Origin: an uncultured Muribaculaceae bacterium
GTDB lineage: Bacteria > Bacteroidota > Bacteroidia > Bacteroidales > Muribaculaceae
Assembly (NCBI GenBank): GCA_904502025.1
Contig: CAJGDJ010000003.1
Span: 18,183 to 82,182 of the forward strand
Direction: 5' to 3'
Length of the DNA: 64,000 nucleotides
Every line of letters starts with the position of its first letter. Position 1 is the stretch's first letter. Under the pieces are notes generated by a model. The model was not told the origin of the DNA. It did not search any database and saw nothing but the letters and a program-made list of their open reading frames with translations. Shown piece by piece: positions 39,356-48,275 of this stretch. The position numbers and the translations under genes are program-made.

Positions 39356-39943
39356 ATGGCAAAAAAATATTCTCTTTTATTGACCATATTATTAATGAAC
39401 TTCGTTAGTTCATGTAATAGTATTGACAACGAATTAGTTGACAATACTATAACTCATTTTTGCCATTATATTGAACATGATGACCTTGATTCTCTTTCGT
39501 TATTAAGTAATTCCGTAATTAATAATCCAGAATTAGGAATAGCTATTGTCAACAAAATTAACGACTCAATACCACAAGCCTACGAAGCTGCATTGGCAAC
39601 AATGGTATTTCCTCAATTAGCTGCTAAGATTATGTTGAAAGATTTTTTATCTGACTCAACATCAAACCATTATAGAGCAAGAAAAATTGTTCATAACATT
39701 AGTTCATGGTATTCTTTAACCGGAAAAGCTTGCAATATTCAAGCATTTAAGCAAGCCATTGACTCATGTGTAGAAACTTATAACCATATCGACAAAGCAA
39801 AACTATACATATTGGCATCTACACCTAATCAATTAGGTAAAATCTTAAAACAAGATACAACAACCCATAAAGTTTTAATCTCTACGATTGATTCAATATA
39901 TAATAATAGTGATTTAATTGAATTTAATAACGCACTAAAATAA
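39356..39943 (+). CDS. Putative lipoprotein, unknown function
   Basis: 195 residues with a lipobox FVSSC (C20). The mature part is all-helical by composition with no motif I recognise (CHYIEHDDLDSLSLLSN near the start). It heads a tight plus-strand unit with the polyprenyl synthase (9-base gap) and TatD. Confidence 0.65.
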   Translation: MAKKYSLLLTILLMNFVSSCNSIDNELVDNTITHFCHYIEHDDLDSLSLLSNSVINNPELGIAIVNKINDSIPQAYEAALATMVFPQLAAKIMLKDFLSDSTSNHYRARKIVHNISSWYSLTGKACNIQAFKQAIDSCVETYNHIDKAKLYILASTPNQLGKILKQDTTTHKVLISTIDSIYNNSDLIEFNNALK

Positions 39944-39952
39944 CAACCGTCT

Positions 39953-40918
39953 ATGTTTACTCCCGATTATTTAGTAAAGTACATTAACACAGCGATTAGT
40001 AAGATTAAATACCCCGAAGAGCCAAACGGGCTATATGAACCTATTAAATACACACTTAGTGAGGGGGGGAAACGTCTTCGTCCACTTTTAACACTTGCTA
40101 CATGTGATGCTTTGGGTGGAGATATTGATGGTGCTAAAAATCAAGCTATTGGAGTGGAAATCTTCCATAATTTCACTCTCTTACACGATGATGTTATGGA
40201 TAAAGCCGATATGAGGAGAGGAAAACCAACTGTACATATCAAATGGAATGAATCAACTGCAATTCTATCGGGAGACGCAATGTTAACACTTGCCACTCAA
40301 TATATAGCAAAAGGCGATGGCACAAAAACATGGGACGTATTGTCGCTATTTAACACAACAGCAATGGAAGTATATCAAGGGCAACAATACGACATGGATT
40401 TTGAGAAACGCCTTGACGTTACAGTGGAAGAATATCTTAATATGATTCGCTTAAAAACTTCTGTATTACTTGGCTGTGCATGTAAACTCGGAGCTATCAT
40501 GGCTGGAGCATTTGACTCAGAGCAAAAGGCATTCTATAAATATGGAGTAAAACTTGGATTAGCATTCCAATTACAAGATGATTACCTTGACTCATTTGGA
40601 GACCCTAATATTTTTGGGAAAAACATTGGTGGCGACATTCTAAATGACAAAAAAACTTGGTTACTTATCTCTGCGTTAAATGAAGACAATAGTGGTGAAT
40701 TAAAACATCTTATTGGGAATACACAAATTGCTACCGATGAAAAAATCGAACGAGTAAAAACAATATACACTAATCTAAATCTCGATAAACGTTGTAAAGA
40801 TTTAATGGAGCAATATGTTGCAGAAGCACTTGATGCCCTAAAAACCGTTGGTTTAAGTGAAAAAGACATGGACTTTTTCAAAGATTTAGCAAAAGGAGCC
40901 ATCGTTCGTTCAAATTAA
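39953..40918 (+). CDS. Polyprenyl diphosphate synthase
   Basis: 321 residues. First Asp-rich motif in LLHDDVMDKADMRRGKPT (D79-D83), second in QLQDDYLD (about 207), GGKRLRP near the N-terminus binds IPP. It condenses farnesyl or geranyl diphosphate with IPP, probably giving the octaprenyl or similar side chain of menaquinone; chain length cannot be read with certainty. tatD follows after 10 bases. Confidence 0.9.
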   Translation: MFTPDYLVKYINTAISKIKYPEEPNGLYEPIKYTLSEGGKRLRPLLTLATCDALGGDIDGAKNQAIGVEIFHNFTLLHDDVMDKADMRRGKPTVHIKWNESTAILSGDAMLTLATQYIAKGDGTKTWDVLSLFNTTAMEVYQGQQYDMDFEKRLDVTVEEYLNMIRLKTSVLLGCACKLGAIMAGAFDSEQKAFYKYGVKLGLAFQLQDDYLDSFGDPNIFGKNIGGDILNDKKTWLLISALNEDNSGELKHLIGNTQIATDEKIERVKTIYTNLNLDKRCKDLMEQYVAEALDALKTVGLSEKDMDFFKDLAKGAIVRSN

Positions 40919-40928
40919 TCAACAACAC

Positions 40929-41699
40929 ATGCTTATTGACACCCATACTCATTTATATCTTGAGGAGTTTCAACCATCTCCACAAGATGCCGTTACACGT
41001 GCCATACAAGCCGGTATTAAACGAATGATTTTTCCGAATGTGGATTTATCAACAATTGCTCCAATGCAAAATTTACACAATCAATTCCCTCAAAACACAT
41101 ATCTGGCTATGGGGTTACACCCTACTGAAATTAAAGAATCATGGGAAACAGATTTATCTAAGGTCAAAAACGAATTTTACCAGCACAAAAACAAATATAT
41201 CGCAGTAGGTGAAATCGGCATTGATTTATATTGGGATAAGACGTTCAAAAATGAACAAATGCAAGCACTTGAGCAGCAATTTCAATGGGCTGTTGAAACA
41301 AATCTACCTGTAATAATTCATTGTCGCGAAGGCCTTGACGAAATTTTAGAAGTTCTTGATGGGTTAGTCATAAAACCCAAAGGCGTATTTCATAGCTTTG
41401 GTGGCACAAATATAGACGTTGAACGAATTAGAGAGCGTGGGGATTTCTACTTTGGGATAAACGGCATTGTTACATTCAAAAATTCCAAATTACGAGAAAC
41501 ACTTCCATGTATAGGAATTGACCGCATATTACTTGAAACAGATGCCCCGTATTTGGCACCCGTTCCCCATCGGGGTAAACGCAATGAAAGTGTATATCTA
41601 ATTCACACGGCAGCACATATCGCACAACACCTATCTCTCACAAGTGAAAAAGTGGCATCAGTTACAACCACCAATGCAAAACAATTATTTGGTATATAA
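40929..41699 (+). CDS. TatD family metal-dependent hydrolase
   Basis: 256 residues of a TIM-barrel amidohydrolase. DTHTHLYLEEF (two His ligands), AVGEIGIDLYW (Glu), VIIHCREG (His), FHSFGG (His) and LLETDAPYLAP (Asp) are all present. Members are 3'-5' DNases or related hydrolases. It closes the lipoprotein-synthase-tatD operon and ends 1 base short of the convergent tspO. Confidence 0.9.
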   Translation: MLIDTHTHLYLEEFQPSPQDAVTRAIQAGIKRMIFPNVDLSTIAPMQNLHNQFPQNTYLAMGLHPTEIKESWETDLSKVKNEFYQHKNKYIAVGEIGIDLYWDKTFKNEQMQALEQQFQWAVETNLPVIIHCREGLDEILEVLDGLVIKPKGVFHSFGGTNIDVERIRERGDFYFGINGIVTFKNSKLRETLPCIGIDRILLETDAPYLAPVPHRGKRNESVYLIHTAAHIAQHLSLTSEKVASVTTTNAKQLFGI

Positions 41700-41700
41700 T

Positions 41701-42174
41701 CTACATTATTGGGTTATTAATCACAATATATGTATTTAGATACGTTGCCAATATCAACCATAAGATATATGGAGCAAACAACCATGCCGACACTCTATTA
41801 ATGCGATAGCATGTTATTACATAGAATAACACCGTCAAATCCAACAATATCAAATCAATCAGTCCACTAAATGGATCTTGCAAATAAAAGAATAATAAAC
41901 TCCATGCAAAATTAAACACCAACTGAAGAATAAAAATCCACCCTAAGCCCAAATCCAAAGTTTCGCGTTTATTCCAAACTAATCCAATTGACAATCCACT
42001 GCAAAGGTAGATTATACCCCATGCAATTGGGAATACATAATTTGGTGGCGTCAATTCCGATTTTACTAAAGTCGGATACCATGTCGCCAACGACTCTGCT
42101 TGGAATATATTGGCTGTATAGCCTACACCAAAACAAATCAATATTGCAACTAAAATATAAATTACACGTTTCAT
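41701..42174 (-). CDS. TspO/MBR family membrane protein
   Basis: 157 residues with five transmembrane helices. The family pattern is clear: PTLVKSELTPPNYVFPIAWGIIYL near the N-terminus and NFAWSLLFFYLQDP in the middle. TspO proteins bind tetrapyrroles and sterol-like ligands; their job in anaerobes is unsettled. It is transcribed alone, converging on tatD. Confidence 0.9.
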   Translation of the reverse strand: MKRVIYILVAILICFGVGYTANIFQAESLATWYPTLVKSELTPPNYVFPIAWGIIYLCSGLSIGLVWNKRETLDLGLGWIFILQLVFNFAWSLLFFYLQDPFSGLIDLILLDLTVLFYVITCYRINRVSAWLFAPYILWLILATYLNTYIVINNPIM

Positions 42175-42244
42175 AACTCTATATATTTATAATTTCATTT
42201 ATATAACATTAAACTATATTGAGTTGTTTTGTGCTAAAAAAACA

Positions 42245-42276
42245 AAAGTGGTAAAAACATTAAGTTTTACCACTTT
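42245..42276 (-). terminator. Terminator of the prfA-pyrF-pgk region
   Basis: AAAGTGGTAAAA (42245-42256) pairs perfectly with TTTTACCACTTT (42265-42276), loop of 8. On the minus strand it is followed by a long T-tract; 23 bases past the pgk stop. Confidence 0.92.
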
Positions 42277-42298
42277 CATAATATGTAAATCTAATTGA

Positions 42299-43546
42299 TT
42301 AACCTTTGATTGCAGCTACGCCAGGAAGAACTTTTCCTTCGATAGCTTCAAGGAGAGCACCACCACCGGTTGATACGTATGATACTTTGTCAGCTAAACC
42401 AAATTTGTTTACACAAGCAACAGAGTCGCCACCACCAACAAGTGAGAATGCACCATTTTCAGTTGCTTCAACTATAGCTTCAGCAATAGCTTTAGAACCA
42501 CCTGCAAAGTTATCAAATTCAAATACTCCGGCAGGACCATTCCAAAGAATAGTTTTAGCAGTGCGGATAACATTAGCAAATGATTCACGAGTTGCAGGAC
42601 CTGCGTCCATACCTTCCCAACCTTCGGGAATATCCATTGCTGAAACAACTTGAGTGTTTGCATCGTTGCTAAATTTATCTCCTGCGATACAATCTGTACC
42701 AAGAACAAGGTTTACGCCCTTTTCTTGAGCTTTCTTCATGATATCAAGAGCCAAATCAAGCTTATCATCTTCGCAAATTGAAAGACCGATTTTACCACCT
42801 TGAGCTTTAGCAAAAGTATATGTCATACCACCACAAAGAATCAAGTTATCAACCTTATCCATGAGGTTTTCGATGATACCAATTTTTGTAGAAACTTTTG
42901 AACCACCCATGATAGCAGTGAAAGGACGTTTGATATCACTAAGGATATTATCAACAGCTTGAACTTCTTTTTCCATCAAATAGCCAAGCATTTTATCATC
43001 TTCACCAAAGCTGTCAGCGATAACTGCAGTTGAAGCGTGTTTGCGGTGAGCAGTACCAAATGCATCGTTCACATAGCAATCAGCATAGCTGGCAAGAGTC
43101 TTTGCAAATGCTTTTTGGCTTTCTTTCATTTCTTTCTTAGCAGTTTCATAAGCTGGATCTTCTTTATCGATACCTACAGGCTTACCTTCCTCTTCTGCAT
43201 AGAAACGAAGGTTTTCAAGCAAAAGCACTTCACCGGGTTGCAATGCTGCAGCAGCATCAGCAGCGTTAGCACAATCTTCGGCAAATTTCACATCACGACC
43301 AAGAGCAGCAGCTACTGCATCTTTAATTTGAGCAAGAGAAAATTTAGGATTTACTTTGCCTTTTGGTTTACCCATGTGAGACATGATGATAAGAGCACCA
43401 CCTTCTTCAAGAATTTTTTTGAGTGTAGGAAGTGCACCACGAATACGAGTGTCGTCTGTGATGTTTCCGTTTTCATCTAAGGGCACATTAAAGTCCACTC
43501 TGACGATTGCCTTTTTGCCGGCAAATTTGTAATTGTCGATAGTCAT
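42299..43546 (-). CDS. pgk: Phosphoglycerate kinase
   Basis: 415 residues. RVDFNVPLDENGNITDDTRI and SHMGKPKG form the substrate-binding N domain, GGSKVSTKI and GPAGVFEF the hinge, SLVGGGDSVACVNKFG and STGGGALLEAIEGK the nucleotide domain. It makes ATP from 1,3-bisphosphoglycerate in glycolysis. The gap to pyrF is 103 bases and contains a minus-strand TAATTTTG (43607-43614), so it may have its own promoter. Confidence 0.97.
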   Translation of the reverse strand: MTIDNYKFAGKKAIVRVDFNVPLDENGNITDDTRIRGALPTLKKILEEGGALIIMSHMGKPKGKVNPKFSLAQIKDAVAAALGRDVKFAEDCANAADAAAALQPGEVLLLENLRFYAEEEGKPVGIDKEDPAYETAKKEMKESQKAFAKTLASYADCYVNDAFGTAHRKHASTAVIADSFGEDDKMLGYLMEKEVQAVDNILSDIKRPFTAIMGGSKVSTKIGIIENLMDKVDNLILCGGMTYTFAKAQGGKIGLSICEDDKLDLALDIMKKAQEKGVNLVLGTDCIAGDKFSNDANTQVVSAMDIPEGWEGMDAGPATRESFANVIRTAKTILWNGPAGVFEFDNFAGGSKAIAEAIVEATENGAFSLVGGGDSVACVNKFGLADKVSYVSTGGGALLEAIEGKVLPGVAAIKG

Positions 43547-43649
43547 TTTCGTTTGAAAATTTAATTAGTTATAACGTTATAATTTAGTTTTTACAAATTG
43601 ATTTCACAAAATTACACCTTTTTTCTCAATTATATGTGTATTTTTGATA

Positions 43650-44480
43650 TTAAATGATGTTATGAGCCTTTAATAATTCACTCATTTCATTCGCAAGTTT
43701 TTTTGATTCACTTGCAGCAGCCTCTGCAAAGTCCTCTCCATTTGAGGCATATATAATACCACGAGAAGAATTTACTAATAATCCACAATCTTCAATCATA
43801 CCATACTTTGCAACTTCTTCAAGGCTACCTCCTTGAGCTCCAACCCCGGGAACAAGCAAGAAGCTATTTGGCGACACTTTACGTATATCTTGGAACATAG
43901 CTCCTTGTGTAGCACCAACAACATACATCATTTCATCACTTGATGCCCATTTAGCCGAAGTTTCAAGCACATGTTCAAAGATGCGTTTTCCTTCTTTATC
44001 TTCAATTAATTGGAAGTCATGGCTTCCTTTGTTTGAAGTCAACGCCAAAAGAATTACCCATTTCCCATCATATCCAAGAAATGGAGTTACACTATCTTCG
44101 CCCATATAAGGAGCAACAGTGATAGCATCAACATCAAGATGCTCAAAGAAGCTACGAGCATAAAGTTGTGATGTGTTACCTATATCACCACGTTTTGCAT
44201 CAGCAATGATGAATTGATCAGGATATTTTTCTTTGATATATTTTACTGTTTCTTCAAGTGCAATCCAACCTTCAACGCCAAGGCTTTCATAGAAAGCAAG
44301 ATTGGGTTTATATGCCACTGCATATTGAGCAGTAGCATCAATAATCGCTTTATTGAATGCCAATAGTGGATTTTCTTCACTCAAAAGATGTTGAGGAATC
44401 TTTTTAATATCAGGATCAAGCCCAACACATAGGAACGACCCTTTGCGACGTATATTTTCAACTAATTCTGTTCTTTTCAT
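43650..44480 (-). CDS. pyrF: Orotidine-5'-phosphate decarboxylase, type 2
   Basis: 276 residues, the longer subfamily 2 form. FLCVGLDPD, FIIADAKRGDIGNTS with the catalytic Lys-Asp pair, and ITVAPYMGEDSVTPF are diagnostic. It decarboxylates OMP to UMP, the last step of de novo pyrimidine synthesis. prfA ends 12 bases upstream, so the pair is cotranscribed. Confidence 0.96.
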   Translation of the reverse strand: MKRTELVENIRRKGSFLCVGLDPDIKKIPQHLLSEENPLLAFNKAIIDATAQYAVAYKPNLAFYESLGVEGWIALEETVKYIKEKYPDQFIIADAKRGDIGNTSQLYARSFFEHLDVDAITVAPYMGEDSVTPFLGYDGKWVILLALTSNKGSHDFQLIEDKEGKRIFEHVLETSAKWASSDEMMYVVGATQGAMFQDIRKVSPNSFLLVPGVGAQGGSLEEVAKYGMIEDCGLLVNSSRGIIYASNGEDFAEAAASESKKLANEMSELLKAHNII

Positions 44481-44492
44481 TATATCTTATTT

Positions 44493-45602
44493 TTAGAGTT
44501 CGCTTTCCTTTAATTTCTCTGCATTTTCAGCAATTATAAGTTGGTCGATACAATCTTGAATATCGCCATCAACAAATGCTTGGAGATTATATATTGTATA
44601 ATTAATACGATGGTCGGTAATACGTCCTTGCGGATAGTTATATGTACGAATCTTTGCCGAACGGTCGCCAGTTGACACCATAGTTTTGCGTCGTGAAGCA
44701 ATATCATCAATATATTTTTGATGTTCTTTATCATAAATAAATGTACGCAAACGGCTCAACGCACGCTCTTTGTTCTTTGGTTGGTCGCGAGTTTCAGTAC
44801 ACTCAATAAGAATTTCTTCGGTTTCTCCGGTATTAGGATTTTTCCACAAATAACGAAGACGCACACCCGATTCTACTTTGTTCACATTCTGTCCACCGGC
44901 ACCACCACTTCGGAATGTATCCCACTTGATTTCTCCTTCGTTAATTTCTACATCAAATGCTTCAGCTTCGGGTAAAACTGCTACTGTTGCAGCCGAAGTG
45001 TGAACACGGCCTTGTGTTTCAGTTGCAGGCACACGTTGTACACGATGTACACCACTCTCATATTTAAGTGTTCCATATACACCCTCTCCACTCACTGCCA
45101 TAACAATTTCCTTGAAGCCTCCGGCAGCACCTTCACTGAAACTTGTAATCGCAACATTCCAACCCTTTGACTCGCAATATTTACTATACATCTTAAACAA
45201 GTCGCCGGCAAAAATTGCAGCTTCATCACCACCGGTACCTCCACGGATTTCAAGTATTGCATTTTTACCATCTTCAGGGTCGGCTGGAATAAGAAGTAAT
45301 TTTATTTCTTCTTCAAGATTTGGTAATTCGGCGTTAGCACTATCAAGTTCCTCTTTTGCCATTGCTCGCATATCGTCATCATTTTCTGTTTCAAGAATTT
45401 CACGAGCCTCTTGAATATTACCCAAAAGATTGCGATAGCGACGAGTTGCCCCGGTTAATTTTTCGAGGTCTTTATATTCTTTAGTTAATCGCACATAACG
45501 TTTCATATCAGCAATAACCGAAGGGTCAGTTATCAGCGTACTAACCTCTTCAAATCGAGCTTCAATGCCGTCAAGGCGAGATAATAATGATGAATCAGCC
45601 AT
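44493..45602 (-). CDS. prfA: Peptide chain release factor 1
   Basis: 369 residues. GGQ at 236-238 (SGGAGGQNVNKVESGVRL) is the peptidyl-hydrolysis motif; P192-A193-T194 in RVPATETQG is the stop-codon-reading tripeptide of RF1, so it recognises UAA and UAG. The minus-strand TAACTTTG at 45622-45629 is a probable -7 box 20 bases from the ATG, giving a very short leader. Confidence 0.96.
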   Translation of the reverse strand: MADSSLLSRLDGIEARFEEVSTLITDPSVIADMKRYVRLTKEYKDLEKLTGATRRYRNLLGNIQEAREILETENDDDMRAMAKEELDSANAELPNLEEEIKLLLIPADPEDGKNAILEIRGGTGGDEAAIFAGDLFKMYSKYCESKGWNVAITSFSEGAAGGFKEIVMAVSGEGVYGTLKYESGVHRVQRVPATETQGRVHTSAATVAVLPEAEAFDVEINEGEIKWDTFRSGGAGGQNVNKVESGVRLRYLWKNPNTGETEEILIECTETRDQPKNKERALSRLRTFIYDKEHQKYIDDIASRRKTMVSTGDRSAKIRTYNYPQGRITDHRINYTIYNLQAFVDGDIQDCIDQLIIAENAEKLKESEL

Positions 45603-45621
45603 ATAATTTTTTAATTTTTCA

Positions 45622-45629
45622 CAAAGTTA
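45622..45629 (-). promoter_or_regulatory. -7 box before prfA
   Basis: Minus-strand TAACTTTG, 20 bases from the prfA start codon; no TTTG box at the standard distance. Confidence 0.5.
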
Positions 45630-45705
45630 CGAAATTAAATTGATAGTAAGATTGAGTTATAGCACAAAAAACTAACTATTCACACAATATTATTATAATA
45701 TTGAC

Positions 45706-45713
45706 TACCTTTG
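45706..45713 (+). promoter_or_regulatory. -7 box before the DUF4250 gene
   Basis: TACCTTTG, 22 bases before the ATG at 45735. No TTTG partner seen. Confidence 0.5.
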
Positions 45714-45734
45714 TCGCAACAAAATTAAAAACAC

Positions 45735-45914
45735 ATGAAAGATTTACCACAAGACCCATTTATACTTTTTAGTTATATCAATACTAAACTACGTGACAAT
45801 TATGCTTCTCTTGACATTTTGTGCGAAGATTTAGATATTGACAAAGATGAGCTAATCAAAAAGTTGGCTACAATAGGAATGTTATATGATGCCACTCTCA
45901 ATAAATTTCTCTAA
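45735..45914 (+). CDS. DUF4250 domain-containing protein
   Basis: 59 residues encoded by an ATG frame shorter than most gene finders' limit. It begins MKDLPQDPFILFSYINTKLR and continues with LDIDKDELIKKLATIGMLYD, the pattern I know as DUF4250, found across Bacteroidetes and Firmicutes. It is soluble and looks like a small helix-turn-helix-like fold, but the function is unknown. It lies 54 bases before the helicase gene. Confidence 0.8.
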   Translation: MKDLPQDPFILFSYINTKLRDNYASLDILCEDLDIDKDELIKKLATIGMLYDATLNKFL

Positions 45915-45931
45915 AAATTAGTTCTTATTTT

Positions 45932-45963
45932 CTTGTTTTCACTCCTTAAAGAGTGTAACTTTG
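45932..45963 (+). promoter_or_regulatory. Promoter abutting the helicase start codon
   Basis: CTTG (45932-45935), 20 bases, TAACTTTG (45956-45963). The helicase ATG starts at 45969, where transcription itself would be expected to begin, so transcripts from it would be leaderless or nearly so. Confidence 0.5.
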
Positions 45964-45968
45964 CATTA

Positions 45969-48275
45969 ATGGAAGATTATATTAATGAATTAAACCAACA
46001 GCAGCAAGATGCTGTACTTTATCTTGATGGACCGCAACTCGTTATCGCAGGGGCAGGTTCGGGAAAAACACGTGTACTTACTTACAAAATCATACACTTA
46101 TTAAATAATGGCTACGAGCCTTGGCGTATTTTGGCATTGACATTTACCAACAAAGCGGCTCGTGAAATGCGAGAACGCATTGAGGGACTTGTTGGAGGTG
46201 CAACTGCATCAAAATTATGGATGGGTACATTTCACTCCATATTTGCTCGTATTCTTCGCATTAATGCCGAACGATTAGGTTTCAAAAGTGATTTCACAAT
46301 ATATGATACCGCCGACTCAAAATCACTTATAAAGTCGATTATCAAAGATCTTGAACTCGATGATAAAATATACAAGCCATCTACTGTGATGAGTGCTATA
46401 TCAATGGCAAAAAACGCACTCATTTCACCAGCGACTTATGCACAATCAAAAGATATAATGGAGGCCGACCGACGAGCCAAACGACCTCGCACCCATGAGA
46501 TATATCGAGGTTATTGTCATCGCTGTTTTGTTGCCGGTGCAATGGATTTTGATGATTTGCTCTACTATACAAATGTTTTATTACGCGATAATCCCGATAT
46601 TCTTCATCATTATCAAGAATATTTTCGTTATATTCTTGTTGATGAGTATCAAGACACTAACTTTGCTCAACATTTGATTATATCTCAGCTCACAAAAGAA
46701 AATCACAGTTTATGCGTAGTGGGCGATGATGCTCAAAGCATTTATTCGTTTCGAGGTGCAAACATTCGCAATATTCTCAACTTAAAAAATGCGTACCCCG
46801 ATTTGAAGATATTCAAATTGGAGCAAAATTATCGTTCTACTCAAACGATTATAAACGCTGCAAACTCGCTTATTGACAAAAACACTGAGCAAATTCGCAA
46901 ACAAGTGTTTTCAATAAACGATAAGGGTTCTAAAATCGAGGTGGTACAAAGCTATAGTGATTATGAAGAAGCATTCTTGGTTGCCAATCGCATTTCGCAA
47001 GTAAAAATGCTTTCTCACGATGGCTATGATGAATTTGCAATATTATATCGCACCAATGCACAATCTCGCATTCTTGAAGAATCGCTTCGCAAACGCAATA
47101 TACCTTATCGCATATATGGGGGACTTTCATTTTACCAACGCAAAGAGATAAAAGATGCTATTGCCTACTTTAGATTATCAATCAACCCCAATGATGACGA
47201 AGCACTAAAACGTGTTATTAATTTCCCGGCTCGTGGAATTGGAGACACCACTGTTAATAAGCTTATCCGTTGTGCCATTGACAACCAAGTAAGTATATGG
47301 GGAGTTATTAATAACCTCGCACAATATTCTCCCGGGGTTAATTCCGGGACAACAAAAAAATTGTTGGCATTTCGCGACTTAATTCAATCATTCATCAATC
47401 TAAATCAAGATGGCAAAAACGCTGAAGAGATTGCAACACATATTATTCGTGAAACCCAACTTTTAAGTATGCTACTCTCGGATAAAACGCCCGAAAGCAT
47501 ATCAAAACAAGAGAACCTTCATGAGTTACTCAATGGGGTTAAGGAATTTATTGCCAACAAATTAGAAGAAGGAGAAGAAAACAACATATCAATAACAGAT
47601 TTTCTCGGTGAGGTTTCATTAGCTACCGATCAAGACACCCAAGATGGCGACGGAGAGAAACTCACTTTGATGACTGTTCACGCAGCCAAAGGTCTTGAAT
47701 TTAGCAATGTGTTTATCGTCGGCATCGAGGAAGAGCTATTCCCATCATCTATGTGTACTACTCAAAGTGAAATTGAGGAAGAACGCCGATTATTATACGT
47801 TGCCATCACCCGTGCCAAAAGTTTTTGCATGCTATCGTATTCATCTTCTCGTTTTCGCAATGGACAGACAAAGACTTGCTCTCCATCTCGATTTATTCGC
47901 GACATAGACCCTCAATATCTAAATCTTTGTTCCGGAACATCTATTAGTGGAAATACTTCATTTGTTAATCCAATAGAGAATTATCGAGAATCATTCCATT
48001 CCGAACTCAAAACCTATCATGCACCACGCAATTTGACCCCTCTCAACAAAAAGGGGGCATCATCATCGGCTAAAATTCCTCAGACTAACGTTAGTGATAT
48101 TCATGATGCAAAATCTCTTTCTGAAGGCATGATTATTGAACATCAACGTTTCGGCACCGGAAAAATAACAACAATTGACACATCGTCAACCGATGCTCGC
48201 ATTATTGTTGAGTTTGCCAATACCGGAACAAAAACGCTATTACTCAAATTCGCTCATTTTAAGATTATAGGATAA
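45969..48275 (+). CDS. UvrD/PcrA-type superfamily 1 DNA helicase
   Basis: 768 residues from the ATG at 45969; an in-frame TTG at 45933 lies upstream of the putative promoter. LNQQQQDAV is the Q motif, AGAGSGKTRVL Walker A, VDEYQDTN motif II, GDDAQSIYSFRGA motif III, EQNYRSTQTI motif IV, MTVHAAKGLEF and VAITRAK motifs V-VI. A Tudor-like C-terminus (GMIIEHQRFGTGKITTID) fits PcrA/UvrD that contact RNA polymerase. It unwinds DNA 3'-5' in repair and replication-fork rescue. Its TAA overlaps the ATG of nspC (TAATG). Confidence 0.93.
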   Translation: MEDYINELNQQQQDAVLYLDGPQLVIAGAGSGKTRVLTYKIIHLLNNGYEPWRILALTFTNKAAREMRERIEGLVGGATASKLWMGTFHSIFARILRINAERLGFKSDFTIYDTADSKSLIKSIIKDLELDDKIYKPSTVMSAISMAKNALISPATYAQSKDIMEADRRAKRPRTHEIYRGYCHRCFVAGAMDFDDLLYYTNVLLRDNPDILHHYQEYFRYILVDEYQDTNFAQHLIISQLTKENHSLCVVGDDAQSIYSFRGANIRNILNLKNAYPDLKIFKLEQNYRSTQTIINAANSLIDKNTEQIRKQVFSINDKGSKIEVVQSYSDYEEAFLVANRISQVKMLSHDGYDEFAILYRTNAQSRILEESLRKRNIPYRIYGGLSFYQRKEIKDAIAYFRLSINPNDDEALKRVINFPARGIGDTTVNKLIRCAIDNQVSIWGVINNLAQYSPGVNSGTTKKLLAFRDLIQSFINLNQDGKNAEEIATHIIRETQLLSMLLSDKTPESISKQENLHELLNGVKEFIANKLEEGEENNISITDFLGEVSLATDQDTQDGDGEKLTLMTVHAAKGLEFSNVFIVGIEEELFPSSMCTTQSEIEEERRLLYVAITRAKSFCMLSYSSSRFRNGQTKTCSPSRFIRDIDPQYLNLCSGTSISGNTSFVNPIENYRESFHSELKTYHAPRNLTPLNKKGASSSAKIPQTNVSDIHDAKSLSEGMIIEHQRFGTGKITTIDTSSTDARIIVEFANTGTKTLLLKFAHFKIIG

